DNA from: Arabidopsis thaliana
Lineage: Eukaryota; Streptophyta; Magnoliopsida; Brassicales; Brassicaceae
DNA length: 64,000 nt
Assembly: GCF_000001735.4 (NCBI RefSeq)
Contig: NC_003074.8
Coordinates: forward strand, 11,470,101-11,534,100
Reading direction: 5' to 3'
Program-made: the position numbers and the translations under genes
Part shown: one piece after another, positions 38,277 through 48,610 of the stretch
Position numbering within the stretch: the first letter of the stretch is position 1
Layout of the letters: each line of letters opens with the position of its first letter
The notes under the pieces: generated by a model
Seen by the model: only the letters and a program-made list of their open reading frames with translations
Database searches by the model: none
What the model was told of the DNA's origin: nothing

Positions 38277-38379
38277 AATTCAAACATGTTCACAACATAA
38301 CGACTTTTCTTATCAAAACTTAAAAAATTGATATTATGTAGCTTGAATATTATGTTGTGAACATGTTTGAATTATGTTG
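38271..38379. repeat. Perfect 30-bp inverted repeat with 49-nt loop
   Basis: Left arm 38271-38300 (CAACATAATTCAAACATGTT + CACAACATAA); right arm 38350-38379 is its exact reverse complement. It would form a long hairpin in RNA. It starts where the helicase similarity ends. Confidence 0.92.
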
Positions 38380-38409
38380 TGTGTTTGAATCAAGGTTCTT
38401 TGTTTGTTT

Positions 38410-38970
38410 AATACAGTTTGAAGCAAGATATGTGTCTTTTGACATCACTGATAACATGTAAGTTTACATTATCTTTGCTATATTATTTTATGTTCAGTTT
38501 GTATTTTTTGGACCAAAACATCATTATTTATAAAATGTTTTAAAATTTTGTGGTTGAAGGGGAAAGGTTATAACTTGTTTTGTAAATGGTAGCTCTTGTC
38601 AGTTTTTCGTCACAAACTGGTTTAAGAAAATAACTTATGTGACTTATAACTATGAGCCAGTCCTCATTGTTATACGTTTCTTGAAATTCTCGGAGTTCAA
38701 TGGTAAGTTTGTTAGAGTTTTCCATTCGTGAACAATGTTTGAATGCAATTAAACTGCATTTTGTTTTTTCTTTTTGTTTAGGTAATAACTGCAATTAAAC
38801 TTTACATTAATCCAACTTTTACTGATTTTGACACTCGGAGATACTTGTAAGTAACATTCTATCATATAAAGAGTATATACCAAACTTTATTTTACATGTT
38901 TTACACAGACATGTCTTTGAAGTTGGACAAGTTTATGATTATGTGAAAATGGAGTTGGATCATGATAACT
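38410..38970 (+). pseudogene. RPA/OB-fold-like fragment (Helitron accessory)
   Basis: Pieces FEARYVSFDITDN (38417-38456), GKVITCFVNGSSCQFFVTNW (38543-38600), EPVLIVIRFLKFSEFNG (38655-38702) and VITAIKLYINPTFTDFDTRR (38783-38845) are separated by short AT-rich introns. They resemble plant replication protein A-like (DUF223-type) OB folds, which often accompany plant Helitrons; the 'NATKLFINP' like motif is the best sign. Several pieces change frame. It could equally be a Helitron-captured RPA1-like host gene. Ends near 38970 where LTR-like sequence follows. Confidence 0.45.
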
Positions 38971-39023
38971 AAAGTGGATATAGATTGATGTCTTATTGTC
39001 GATCGTCCGACGTATTGCATAGT

Positions 39024-39244
39024 CACCAAGAGTGTATCGATCGACACTCCTCGTTGATTCCTGAACCAAAATCGTCTTTAGCTTCCTTTTTCTTAGCTTT
39101 TGCTCCAAAATGTCTCCTTATCTCTATTATTGTCCCATTGAATAGAATACCTGAAAAACACTAAAAACACTCGAGAAATAACATAAAAACTCAAAATCCT
39201 ATACCTAAAACATAGTTAAAATCGGTGAAAATCGGGTTATATCA
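39024..39244. mobile_element. LTR C, right-hand fragment of the Ty3/gypsy LTR
   Basis: Matches the last about 220 bases of LTRs A and B, ending at the same '...gggttatatca'. Immediately followed by 'gtaat' (39245-39249), the target duplication of 'gttat' at 18454-18458, so this is the authentic right border of the LTR element inserted in the Harbinger ORF1. Confidence 0.8.
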
Positions 39245-39490
39245 GTAATGCAAGTTCCCAACCAATCAATGTTGAAGATGATGGAATAATAAGTCGACCT
39301 CCGGGTGTCAAGGCAGCAAAAGCGAAAGGATAGAAGTCAGCCACTATTAAAGAAGGAAAGAAATCTGCTAGTATTAAAGGAGAAGCAGACCAGTCATCAG
39401 TCGAACATTTTCAGAGCTTATAGGAGCTTAAGGAGAAGGATTGGGATCACAAAGAGAAGCAAAGCAATCAGATACTTGAAAGTCTCTTTA
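39245..39490 (+). pseudogene. Harbinger ORF1, C-terminal part (severed)
   Basis: Continuation of the ORF1 interrupted at 18458. After the target duplication it encodes NASSQPINVEDDG, SRPPGVKAAKAKG and a Lys/Glu-rich coil ending ELKEKDWDHKEKQSNQILES. This matches the usual C-terminal plan of Harbinger ORF1 proteins (RPPGVKAAKAKGKK... then a charged coiled coil). The reading frame passes straight from ...VDG through 'gtaat' to NASSQ, which supports the join across 20.8 kb of inserted DNA. Two in-frame stops are present. The transposase gene and right TIR that should follow are absent; host-like sequence starts at about 39490. Confidence 0.75.
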
Positions 39491-39506
39491 GTGACTTAAG
39501 TGTCAG

Positions 39507-40351
39507 AAGTTTTCTCTCTCTTAACTCTCTCAAATCTTTTAGAGAGAAAAAACTTTGAATCTTGTTCATATCTTTTGCTAATCCGATTAACATCGGATCT
39601 CTTTAGATTTCGTTTTATGTTTTAGCTTTCTGACTATTTTTCAGATCTATCTCAAACTTCTTGTCGGTTTTTCTTCTATACTTTGTTTCGATTTGTAGTT
39701 TTTTTGTAAAGCCTTTTGCCTGTTCTTCAAATCAACACTTCTATGTTGTTGAAGTGTTAAATCATTGTGGTTTGATGGGTCTTTGTTAGCTGTGTACTTG
39801 ATTCTTCGTCCAATTGTTGGTAAATCCTCGCTTGCCCATATGGGATTAAATTAAGCGATTGTTCACTTTGGTCGTTTGATTTCAAGTGGTTGTAGTTGAT
39901 TGAATTGGAGTATGTAGATTTGGAGTCCCTGTCGTGTTTGATAGTTTCTCTGAAGACTGCTTCGATTTTTAGCGGTTAAAGAAGAAATCCGATGAGCAAA
40001 GTAAATCAAGTCAATTACTTCCAATGTTCATTGCAAAAGGCGATTGGTAAAAAGAAAGGCTTAATCTGGTAGAAGCTGTTCGAAGATGATGAAGAACTGG
40101 AAGGTAAAGAAATATGCCGGTGACTGGAAGTAATTCCCCGACGACAATGGAGTTAATGAAGAAACAACTTTTCTCCAGACCTGCCACGTGCCCGTGTTTA
40201 TCTTTTGTTAAGACATGTGTCTATGAGCTGTATTGATATAAGCTTTAATCTGTGTCTTTGGTTTATATTAAATATTTAAATGGGTCTTGTACTTTATGTG
40301 TAATGCCCTTTGGGCTCTTTAATGAAATGAAGTTTGACGAAAAGAAAAGAA
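39507..40351 (+). mobile_element. Non-coding non-LTR retroposon, 845 bp (Sadhu-like or LINE-derived)
   Basis: Flanked by a perfect 9-bp duplication 'aagtgtcag' (39498-39506 and 40352-40360). It starts with a pyrimidine-rich 'ttttctctctctt' leader and ends in an A-rich tail (acgaaaagaaaagaa) preceded by 'aatgaaatgaag'. It has no long open frame. Size, lack of coding capacity, target duplication and A-rich 3' end fit the Sadhu retroposons of Arabidopsis; a truncated LINE is the alternative. The unoccupied version of the site is visible at about 54868. Confidence 0.7.
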
Positions 40352-40360
40352 AAGTGTCAG

Positions 40361-41792
40361 GCAATTTTTTGGAATAAACAATCCTCAGTTATTTCAGGTC
40401 AAGATGACAAAGTATTTTCCGAGCAGCTCGACAAACTTCACAGTCTATTCAGGTTATAATCATAAAAAACAAGCAACCAAGTTTGTGGATGTGATACTAA
40501 AAAGAAAATTGATGTCCTATGCTGTAATTTCCAAACAAACTCTCAAGATTATTAGACTATTGGTGGTTCTTTGGAGATTTAGAAATAGGCTAGTCTTATC
40601 AACATTATTAGATTATTGATGTTCTCAAATTGTCTATTTTTTAGGGTTCTAAATAGATTAGTGATAAATAATAAATAAGAAATAGGTGTTTGTAAACTGG
40701 AAAAATGTTAAATTTTAAAATTCCTCCAAATATATACCCACAATGTTTCACTGTAAATTGTCTCTCAAATCATATGATATACAATTTTACTACAACATCC
40801 CAATTTGCAATAACGAGAGATTTAAAAATATTTTTATAAATGTTTAATCAAAGAACCATAGATTTGGCATTACGACAAAAAAAAGAAAAGAAAATAAACA
40901 TAGATTTAGAATGATTTTAACAAATGAAATTTGGAACGGTATAATTATAATACATTTGAGAAAATCATTGGTGCAATAAGGGGTGATAGTTTTTTAAAAC
41001 ACAAATCCTCCCAAATCAACAATTCAGTATGCCTCCTATTAATAATAATAATAATAATTAAAATTAAAATTAAAATTTCAAATATAAATTACAATGAAAA
41101 GGTGAAAAATAGATATAACTAAATCAGTAAAAAATATGTTTTCTTCACATATTTATATATTTTCTTTATTAAAATGTTTAATACAACATTCCATGATTTT
41201 GTTTTTGTAATGTATACAAAAACAAACTAAAACAATTTACTAAGTTAACAAACTTTAAAATATCAAATGTGAACTATATCTGGGCGTAGATATAAAGACG
41301 ATGTTCTAGATTTATTGTTTAGTATCGTGTAATCTGTGGTTGAGTAATAAGAAGATTCTTATACAGTAGCTATCCAAAATCATCATCAATCACACCATAA
41401 AAGAGAGAAAACTAAATTTGTAAACTTATTTTATGGGTTCATTGATCTCCAGGAGTTCATTAGCCCTGGACTGGATTCCTTTGAGATACTCGGTCAAGAT
41501 AAGCTGATGGTATGAACCATCTTCCTGGTCTGATCAAAATAAATTTGGTCAGAATGATAAATTCTGGAAAACCGTATTGGTAACCATCTCGTTCAAACAC
41601 AAATCAAAACCCGGTTAGCCTCACACTCATTGTGAACAGATATTTTAACCATCTGTTCTAGCCTTGTCAAACCTTGTCAAATCAAATCTATGGGCGTATC
41701 ATTTGGGCCCGCTAGATCTATTATTGGGCCGTAACACTTATTCTTTGGTCCATTATAATTTTATTTTCCGATAAGTAAGAATAACCATATGA
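40361..41792. other. AT-rich spacer
   Basis: The first about 35 bases match 54871-54905. No convincing gene. Microsatellite (AAT)n at 41039-41058 with (AATTA)n after it. On the minus strand 41533-41430 an open stretch EDGSYHQLILTEYLKGIQSR looks like a possible exon end of an unidentified protein. (Frames at 40404-40619 and 40931-41122 show no domain.). Confidence 0.45.
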
Positions 41793-42285
41793 CACTACAA
41801 GAAGATAAGCTCTTTCCGACGGACGAAATCGTCGGAATAACGTCGGAAACAGCCGTATTCGACGAATTTTTAACGACATAGATGGTCGAGACTATCTTGT
41901 CGGAAATGTGAATGTCGACGCAAACGTGTTACAAATTACCAACGGGTTTCCGACGAGATATTTCCCGATAATTTCTCTATGCTTTTCTAACGATAACATT
42001 GGTTGCGAAACTGGTTGGAACATAGTCGGAAATGATCGTCGGATCCTCGTCGAAAATAGTTTCCGACTATTTTCTAACGAATATTGTTGTCAGGCATTGC
42101 ATCAGAACGTTGTTAAAAATCGGTCGGTATCTTCTTCGACGGTTTCCCGACAACGTTATTCCCGATGGATTCCCGACGAAGTATTTCCGATGGGTTACTG
42201 ACGTTGTTGTATTTTCTGACGGGTTACTGACGTTGTTGTATTTTCCGACGGGTTACCAAAAATCGTTTATTCTTCGGGTTTTTTA
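41793..42285 (+). mobile_element. Left end of a second, incomplete CACTA element
   Basis: Begins CACTACAAGAAGATAAGC after 'tga'. About 450 bases follow that are packed with TTCCGACG/CGTCGGAA-type subterminal repeats in both orientations (for example 41813, 41831, 41952, 42056, 42176), the En/Spm hallmark. No matching CACTA right end is present in the window. Downstream 42290-42590 has a C/T-rich leader and a possible first exon ending at 'ggtgtaagt', which could be the start of its gene or of a captured gene. Confidence 0.8.
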
Positions 42286-42623
42286 ACATTCTCCTTTGTC
42301 TCTTCTCTTCTCTTATCTTCCCCAACACCCCCCCACCCCCCGCATCAATTTCAAATCCTAATCTTTCGAATCGTGGAGAAAAACCCTATGTTTCTGAATC
42401 TAATGGTGGTAGTTTTGTTTCTTTATTGGCGATGGCAAAATTAGGGGAAACACACGGTGGATTTATCCGCTCTTGTTGGTCGAGACGCAGGGGAATCTTT
42501 CCTTTCTCTCAAGTTTAAGACGACAGAGCTTTCTAATATCAGTATCACCAACGGATGCTACGCCTCTATGCGCTCGCCAAGTGGTGTAAGTCATTCTCTG
42601 TTTCTACAAGTATTTTTAATGAT

Positions 42624-42826
42624 GTGGTGGAAGATTAGGGTATGGTTTTGTTTAATCATGATCGATTAGTTTTGAACACATTTCTCTAGGGATGATTTAC
42701 AGAACTGGAAGATCCTACGATGATTTGTGGTGGAAGATTAGGGTATGGTTTTGTTGAATCATGATCGATTAGTTTTGAACACATTTCTCGTAGGATGATT
42801 CACAGAATTGGAAGATCCTAGGTTGT
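42624..42826 (+). repeat. 103-bp tandem duplication
   Basis: Units 42624-42726 and 42727-42826 start 'gtggtggaagattagggtat' and include 'tttgaacacatttctc' and 'attggaagatcctag' (second form). They lie in what looks like an intron. Confidence 0.85.
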
Positions 42827-43009
42827 TGATGCTTGCTTGTGTTCTCTATGTGAATTGAATGTTGATATCTAGTGTTTTTGGTTGTTTTAAAACCTCTTTT
42901 CTCTTAATTTTTTGTTGCTTTGCATTCATATTTTGGGATATAGTATTGCATTTGCATTTGCATTTGGTTTTCTTAGGTACATGAGTGGAGTTTAGAATTT
43001 TGAAAGTAA

Positions 43010-43659
43010 AATGCAGCAAATGGAGCAAACAAATGAGCTAAGACAATGTAAAGTGACCAAGGAGGAGAAGCTAGGAGGACAATAGACCAAGTGGTCGATT
43101 GCGTGGTCGATTGCGTGGTCGATTGGTCAGGACCAGAGCTACGAAGAAAATTTAAATCTACCAAAGTGGTCGATTGCGTGGTCGATTGGTCAGGACCAGA
43201 GCTATGGAGGAAATTTGAATCTACCAAAGTGGTCGATTGCGTGGTCGATTGGTCAAGGATTAATGATGGGGACGATATTTGAATCTACCAAGTGATCTAT
43301 TGCTTGGTCGCTTGCTTTCCTAAACCGGGTCAAAATCCGATTTGTTCCGTGTTGATCCGGTTTATTTTCTCATTACTATAAATACTCTTAACCTAGTTTT
43401 AGAGAGGCGAGCTTTTGTTTTAGAGATCAAAACTTCTTTTAAGGTTCTTTATCTTAAGTTTTTGTATGAATCTTGGTTAGTTGCGTTTTGAATCAAAGTT
43501 TACCTTTTAAATCTCTTATCTACCTTCTCTAATTATGATTACACAAAGACCAAACCTATTCCTTTGTGCTTTCATGATCATGAGTGAGTAGTCATTTAGA
43601 GTTCTTTGGTTAGGGTAGATTAGGATGATTTAGATGTTGGGTTATGGAGTTTAGGGCTA
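43010..43659 (+). mobile_element. LTR-like sequence (Athila/Tat-type), left part
   Basis: Resembles, from memory, LTRs of Athila/Tat-type Ty3 elements: a 63-bp tandem repeat array, a TATA box (ctataaata, 43377-43385), a leader with 'tttagagagg', then 'atcatgagtgagtagtcatt' and 'ggttagggtagattagg'. It is split by the CACTA element at 43663 and continues at 51810-52440. Outer limits are uncertain and no internal genes were found, so it is perhaps a solo LTR. Fossil. Confidence 0.5.
43091..43318 (+). repeat. 63-bp tandem repeat array with nested 12-bp repeat
   Basis: Units start at 43103, 43166 and 43229, with a degenerate fourth at 43292, each exactly 63 bases apart. Each begins with two copies of 'gtggtcgattgc/g'; the first unit has an additional copy at 43091. 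The remainder is 'gtcaggaccagagct...aatctaccaaa'. Confidence 0.9.
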
Positions 43660-44835
43660 GATCACTACAAGAAAAGTGAGTATTAATAGCACTGAGTTAT
43701 AGCGTTTTATGTAGTATTGCTATTAATGAGTAACCACTGATTTTTAGATAGCGTTTAGAATTTATAAAACGCTATGAAAGGTTTTTACTAAAAAACGTGT
43801 TTATTAAAGTTGGTATATAAGAGTTTTGATTGCAGATCCATATTAAAACGCTACGGAATCATAAGCGGGAACTAAAAAATTTTGGGCTCCAAAAAGCCTT
43901 TGACCAAAGACTTAGGCTCCAAAAATAATTTTCCTCGACTGTTCTTCTCCTTTGACTGTTCTTCTCCTTTTCATCTCTCTCTAGCTCTTGAACTTCTTCA
44001 CTGCTAAAAAATTAAGAGGTTCTATCTTCACTCTTCCTTACCATCTGAGATTGTCGCATCTATCTTCACTCTTGCTCTCTCGTCGAAATTCGTACTCGAC
44101 CACAAATCCCATCCATCGTCTTCGTCCGCTTCAAGGTTGTAATTTTTAGGGTTAATGCATGTATGATTTTGGGGTTTAGATCTTGTTTTGTTTTGTTTCA
44201 ATTGAAGTTTTAAGAGTTTGGGGTTTTGATTTGTCACAATTTTGCTTCTTTTTAATTGAATCGATTTGGGTTCTCGATTTAGTTCACTAGGCTTTGAAAT
44301 TCTTTCTTTGATGTTTCGATTAGGGGTCTTGGCAACTCACATTCGCCGAACATTGTCTGAAACTGACACCAGTATTTAGGGTTTTGCTTCATCAAAATTG
44401 TTATTGTTTCGATTTGTATTTGGATTTTTAGATCTATAAATTGTACAGCACGAATAGTTATAGTCGATTATGATGTCTTGTTTTTGGTTTGATTCTTGTG
44501 TTGTCTTTATTTTAGTGGTTTGATTCATGTCTTGTTTTCTGCAGTTCGAGTTTCGCATAGACGAAGGACTAGCACTAGCAGGTAATGGTTGAGTGGTTTA
44601 GTTCTTCTCTTAACTCAGCTGTATTGCGATTCATGGAATAAAAGTTTGTGTTTTTTTGCAGTCTCGGGTTTTACAATTCACAAGATCCCTCATAGATTCT
44701 TCTTCTGTGCAGGTATTTGGTTTCTCTTTGTGTGATTACCTTTATTTGATCCTCATGGTTGGTGTCTGACATATAGAGTAACTCTAATACTTGTGTGTTT
44801 AACTGCTGGTCGAGCTTTGGAGTTATTGTTTTAAT

Positions 44836-47800
44836 ATGGAGAAGTCTTGGGTTTGGCTGCCAAGGTAAGCTTATGATTGTTATTTACGTTGTTCTCTTAT
44901 ACTTACAGTGATTATATTGGAGTTAATTTGTTAATTTTATTGACTAACAGGGCTAGCCCTGAATATGGAGAAGGAGCTAATAATTTTGTTGAGGCGCCAG
45001 CCAGGAGATTGGGTAATCCTGAGGATATTTTATGTCCCTGCAGTGATTGCCGGAATGTTTGCCATCAACCATTAGGGACAGTAGTAGATCATTTGGTGAT
45101 TAGAGGTATGGATCAAGAGTATAAGATGAATACTTGTTGGAGCAAACATGGAGATATCAGGGATCATCAGCGGACTGATGTTCAGACTTCTGAGTTTGAG
45201 GCTTATGACTTGATTAGGACTGCATTTTATCAGGGAGAAGAAAATCTGCAGTCTCAGACTGAGAGTGGTGATCAGGGTTCTCATGTTGAGAGTAAAGAAG
45301 AATCAAAGAGTTTAGGCAGAAACTGATTGATGCAGAAACTCCTCTATACTCGACGTGTCCCAGCTATACTAAAGTTTCTGCAATCATGGCACTCTATCGC
45401 ATAAAGGTTAAAAGTGGTATGTCTGAGAACTACTTCGATCAGCTCTTGTCATTAGTGCACGACATGCTACCCGTGGATAATGTTCTACCAAAATCCACAG
45501 ATGAGATGAAGAAGTTCTTGAAGCTATTTGGTTTTGGTTATGAAATGATTCACGCATGCCAGAATGATTGCATTCTGTATAGGAAGCAGTATGAGCAGTT
45601 AGTAAGCTGTCCACGATGTAGTGCATCAAGATGGGAAAAGGATAAGCACACAGGAGAGGAAAAGAAAGGGATTCCAGCGAAGGTTTTACGGTATTTTCCA
45701 ATCAAGGATAGATTCAGGAGGATGTTTAGATCAAAGAGAATTTCTGAGGAGTTGCGTTGGCATTTCAGTAATGCAAGTGTAGACGGGTCAATGAGACATC
45801 CAGTTGATTCATTGACTTGGTTTCAGGTGAGGGATAAATATCCAAAGTTTCCAGCTGAACTAAGGAACCTTCGTCTTGGGCTTTCCACAGATGGGATGAA
45901 TCCATTCTCAATGCAGAATACGAAGTACAGTACATGGCCGGTTATGTTGGTGAACTATAACATGTGTCCGACTAAGTGTATGAAAGCTGAGAACATCATG
46001 TTAACTATGCTCATTCCAGGACCTACTGCGCCGAGTAACAACATAGACGTGTATCTTGCACCTCTTATAGATGATCTAAATGATCTTTGGAAAGAAGGAA
46101 TTGAGGTTTATGATTCTTATGCTAAGGAGAATTTTAGACTTAAAGCTATATTATTGTGGACTATCAGTGATTATCCGGCTTTAAGGACTCTAGCTGGCTG
46201 TAAGGTTAAAGGGAAACAGGCGTGTAACGTTTGTGGCAAAGATACACCACATAGGTGGCTAAAGTTTAGTCGGAAGCATGTTTATTTGGGAAACAGGAAG
46301 CGACTAAGGCCAGGACATCCCTACAGAAGGAAAAAGGCTTGGTTTGACAACACAGTTGAGGATGGAACTGTGAATAGAATTCAGACAGGATCTGACATAT
46401 TTGAGACACTTAAGGACTTTAGAAATGATTTCGGAAGACTTTTGGATAAGAAAACAAAGAGGAGCAGAACAGATTTGGGAGATGAGGATCTGGTTTTAGA
46501 AGAAGAATATGAAGAATATACAGATCAGTGGCGGTGGAAGAAGAGGTCAATACTCTATGAATTAGCATACTGGAAGGTTTAGTTCATTCAGAAGAAGTAT
46601 AGTGTTTTCTTTGTGAACTAGTTTTGTTGTTTGTCCTAACTTATTTTTCTTATTTTTCAGGATATGTCAGTCCGTCACAACATAGATGTGATGCATGTGG
46701 AGAAGAACTGCTTTGATGCATTATTGTCCACTCTAATGCAAAGTTCTAAATCCAAAGATGGATGAAGGCAAGGAAGGATTTGGAAGACATAGGAATTCGA
46801 TCACACTTACACACAGAGGTAAGAGGAAAGAAGACTTACTTGCATCCTGCAGCTTATTGGTTATCTAAGACATAGAAAAAGGGTTTTTGCAGTAGGCTAG
46901 CTAAATTCAGAGGGCCTGATGGTTATTGCGCTAATATCTCAAATTGTGTTTCAGTAGATCCTCCAATAATTGGTGGCCTGAAGTCACACGATCATCATGT
47001 ACTTATGCAAAATCTCTTGCATGTGGCGTTGCAAGGGTTTCTGCCTAAAGGCCCCAGAATTGCAGTTACCCGTCTATGCAATTACTTCAGTAGACTGTGT
47101 CAGCGTGTCCTTGATCCAGAGAAGCTTCTTGCATTAGAAGCTGAAGTTGTTGAGACAATGTGTGAAATGGAGAGGTTCTTTCCTCCTTCACTTTTCGATA
47201 TTATGTTCCACCTTCCCATACATTTAGCAAGGGAAGCACGATTGGGTGGCCCTGTTCATTTTCGTTGGATGTATCCATTTGAAAGGTACATTTTCTTGAA
47301 GCTTTGTTTGGTCTGTCTCAATTTTAAAAGTGAAAACCACTTAACTTTATTTGTACTGTTTTGAATGATGATGTCAGGTACATGAAAACACTGAAAGCAT
47401 ATGTTAAAAACTATGCTAGGCCAGAGGCATGTATGGCTGAGGGGTATTTGGCTGGAGAATGCATAGCATTCTGTACTGAGTTTCTTCAGAATTCATTACC
47501 ACCCCAAGAAGAAGTCAATCAAAATGAAGACCTTGAAACAGATGAGAATATCCTAGAGGGTCGACCGCTGAATAAGGCTACTGAAGTTACTCTAACAGAG
47601 AGAGAGAGAGATATTGCACATCGATATGTTTTAATGAACATGGCAATAGTAGATCCATATATTGAGTAAGTTCTATCTTCATTCTTGTCAGTTTGTTCAG
47701 CTTAACTTGTATAATCAACTTACAGACCTTGTTACTGCAAGATGCATCTAGAGGAATTGCAAGCAGTCGATGCTAGATGCTCTAAAAACGAAACTTTGTT

Positions 47801-48550
47801 ATGGAAACTTCATAACGACAGGTTTCCTCAGTGGATCAAAGAGAAGGTAATGTTGTCATCGATTAGAGAATGTTTGGTCTGTTGATAAAAGAGACTTTAT
47901 GTGTCATTGATTAGTATTTTGTACTGTTTTCCTGTTAGATACCTACTAATTCAAAGGAGCATTCTACAAAGCTGAGATGGCTTGCATTTGGTCCAAGACT
48001 TGTTGCTCAGACCTATAAGGGCTATATTATAAATGGTAATCGGTTCCACACAGAGGATGTAAGGCGAAAGACTCAAAACAGTGGTTTAACATATGAAGCT
48101 TTCAGTATGTGTAGATCAAGTGCCAAAGATACTAGACACCAAGCAGACATAGTAGCATTTTACGGAGTGATTAAGGATATCATAATGTTGGACTACCACA
48201 TGTTCCAGATTCCCATTTTCAATTGTAGTTGGGCCAACAAAGGGAATGGTGTGAAAGAAGAAGATGGATTTACACTTGTGAATCTTCATTTGAGTCAAGC
48301 TGCGTTTCTGCAAGATCCTTACATCCTGGCATCACAAGCAAAACAAGTTTTCTATTCTAGAGAAAGTGACTTGAGTCAGTGGTATGTTGTTATGAAGGCG
48401 CCACCAAGAGGGTATCATGAATTAGAGACAGAAGAGGAGAGTGTTAGTCAGTTGTTAGTCCACCCAATAGAAGACATGGGAAATCAATCTTCAGATGATG
48501 AAAGTTTTTGTGCTAGAGATGATTGTGAAGGGCTCTTAGTATTAGAATAG
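44836..48550 (+). pseudogene. CACTA transposase (TNPD type)
   Basis: Catalytic protein of En/Spm elements. Exon 1 (44836-44864) encodes MEKSWVWLPR; exon 2 starts at 44951 after 'ctaacag' with the transposase-associated domain (ILCPCSDCRNVCHQ, HLVIRGMDQEYKMNTCWSKH). The transposase_21 domain runs 45330-46570 (FGYEMIHACQNDCILYRKQY, CPRCSASRW, LRLGLSTDGMNPFSMQNTKY, VKGKQACNVCGKDT). After an intron (46571-46660) comes SVRHNIDVMHVEKN, then a DUF4218 region (46980-47670; KGPRIAVTRLCNYFSRLCQR, ARLGGPVHFRWMYPFER). Further introns precede a DUF4216-like C-terminus (48107-48550). Frame breaks near 45310 and 46763 and a stop near 46872 interrupt it. Otherwise the full family length and order are kept. 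Confidence 0.88.
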
Positions 48551-48610
48551 TTGTTGACTTGTCATTTTTAATCACTTTTTAAAAATTGATCTTGTTGCAG
48601 GGGAACCAGA

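Larger units (their letters stand above)
31568..38970 (+). mobile_element. Helitron remnant (Rep, PIF1-type helicase, RPA-like parts)
   Basis: Rolling-circle transposon relic on the plus strand. Recognised by successive family regions: an N-terminal variable part (31704-34430), a Helitron-like Rep region (34514-36660), a PIF1-type helicase (36940-38276) and an RPA/OB-fold-like region (38410-38970). AT-rich introns separate pieces. No clean 5' TC end or 3' hairpin-CTRR end was found. The MULE at 26965 inserted near its 5' side. Confidence 0.7.

Noticed and set aside
38271-38379. Helitron 3' terminal hairpin
   Set aside because: Arms are too long (30 bp), the loop is 49 nt, and no CTRR end follows.
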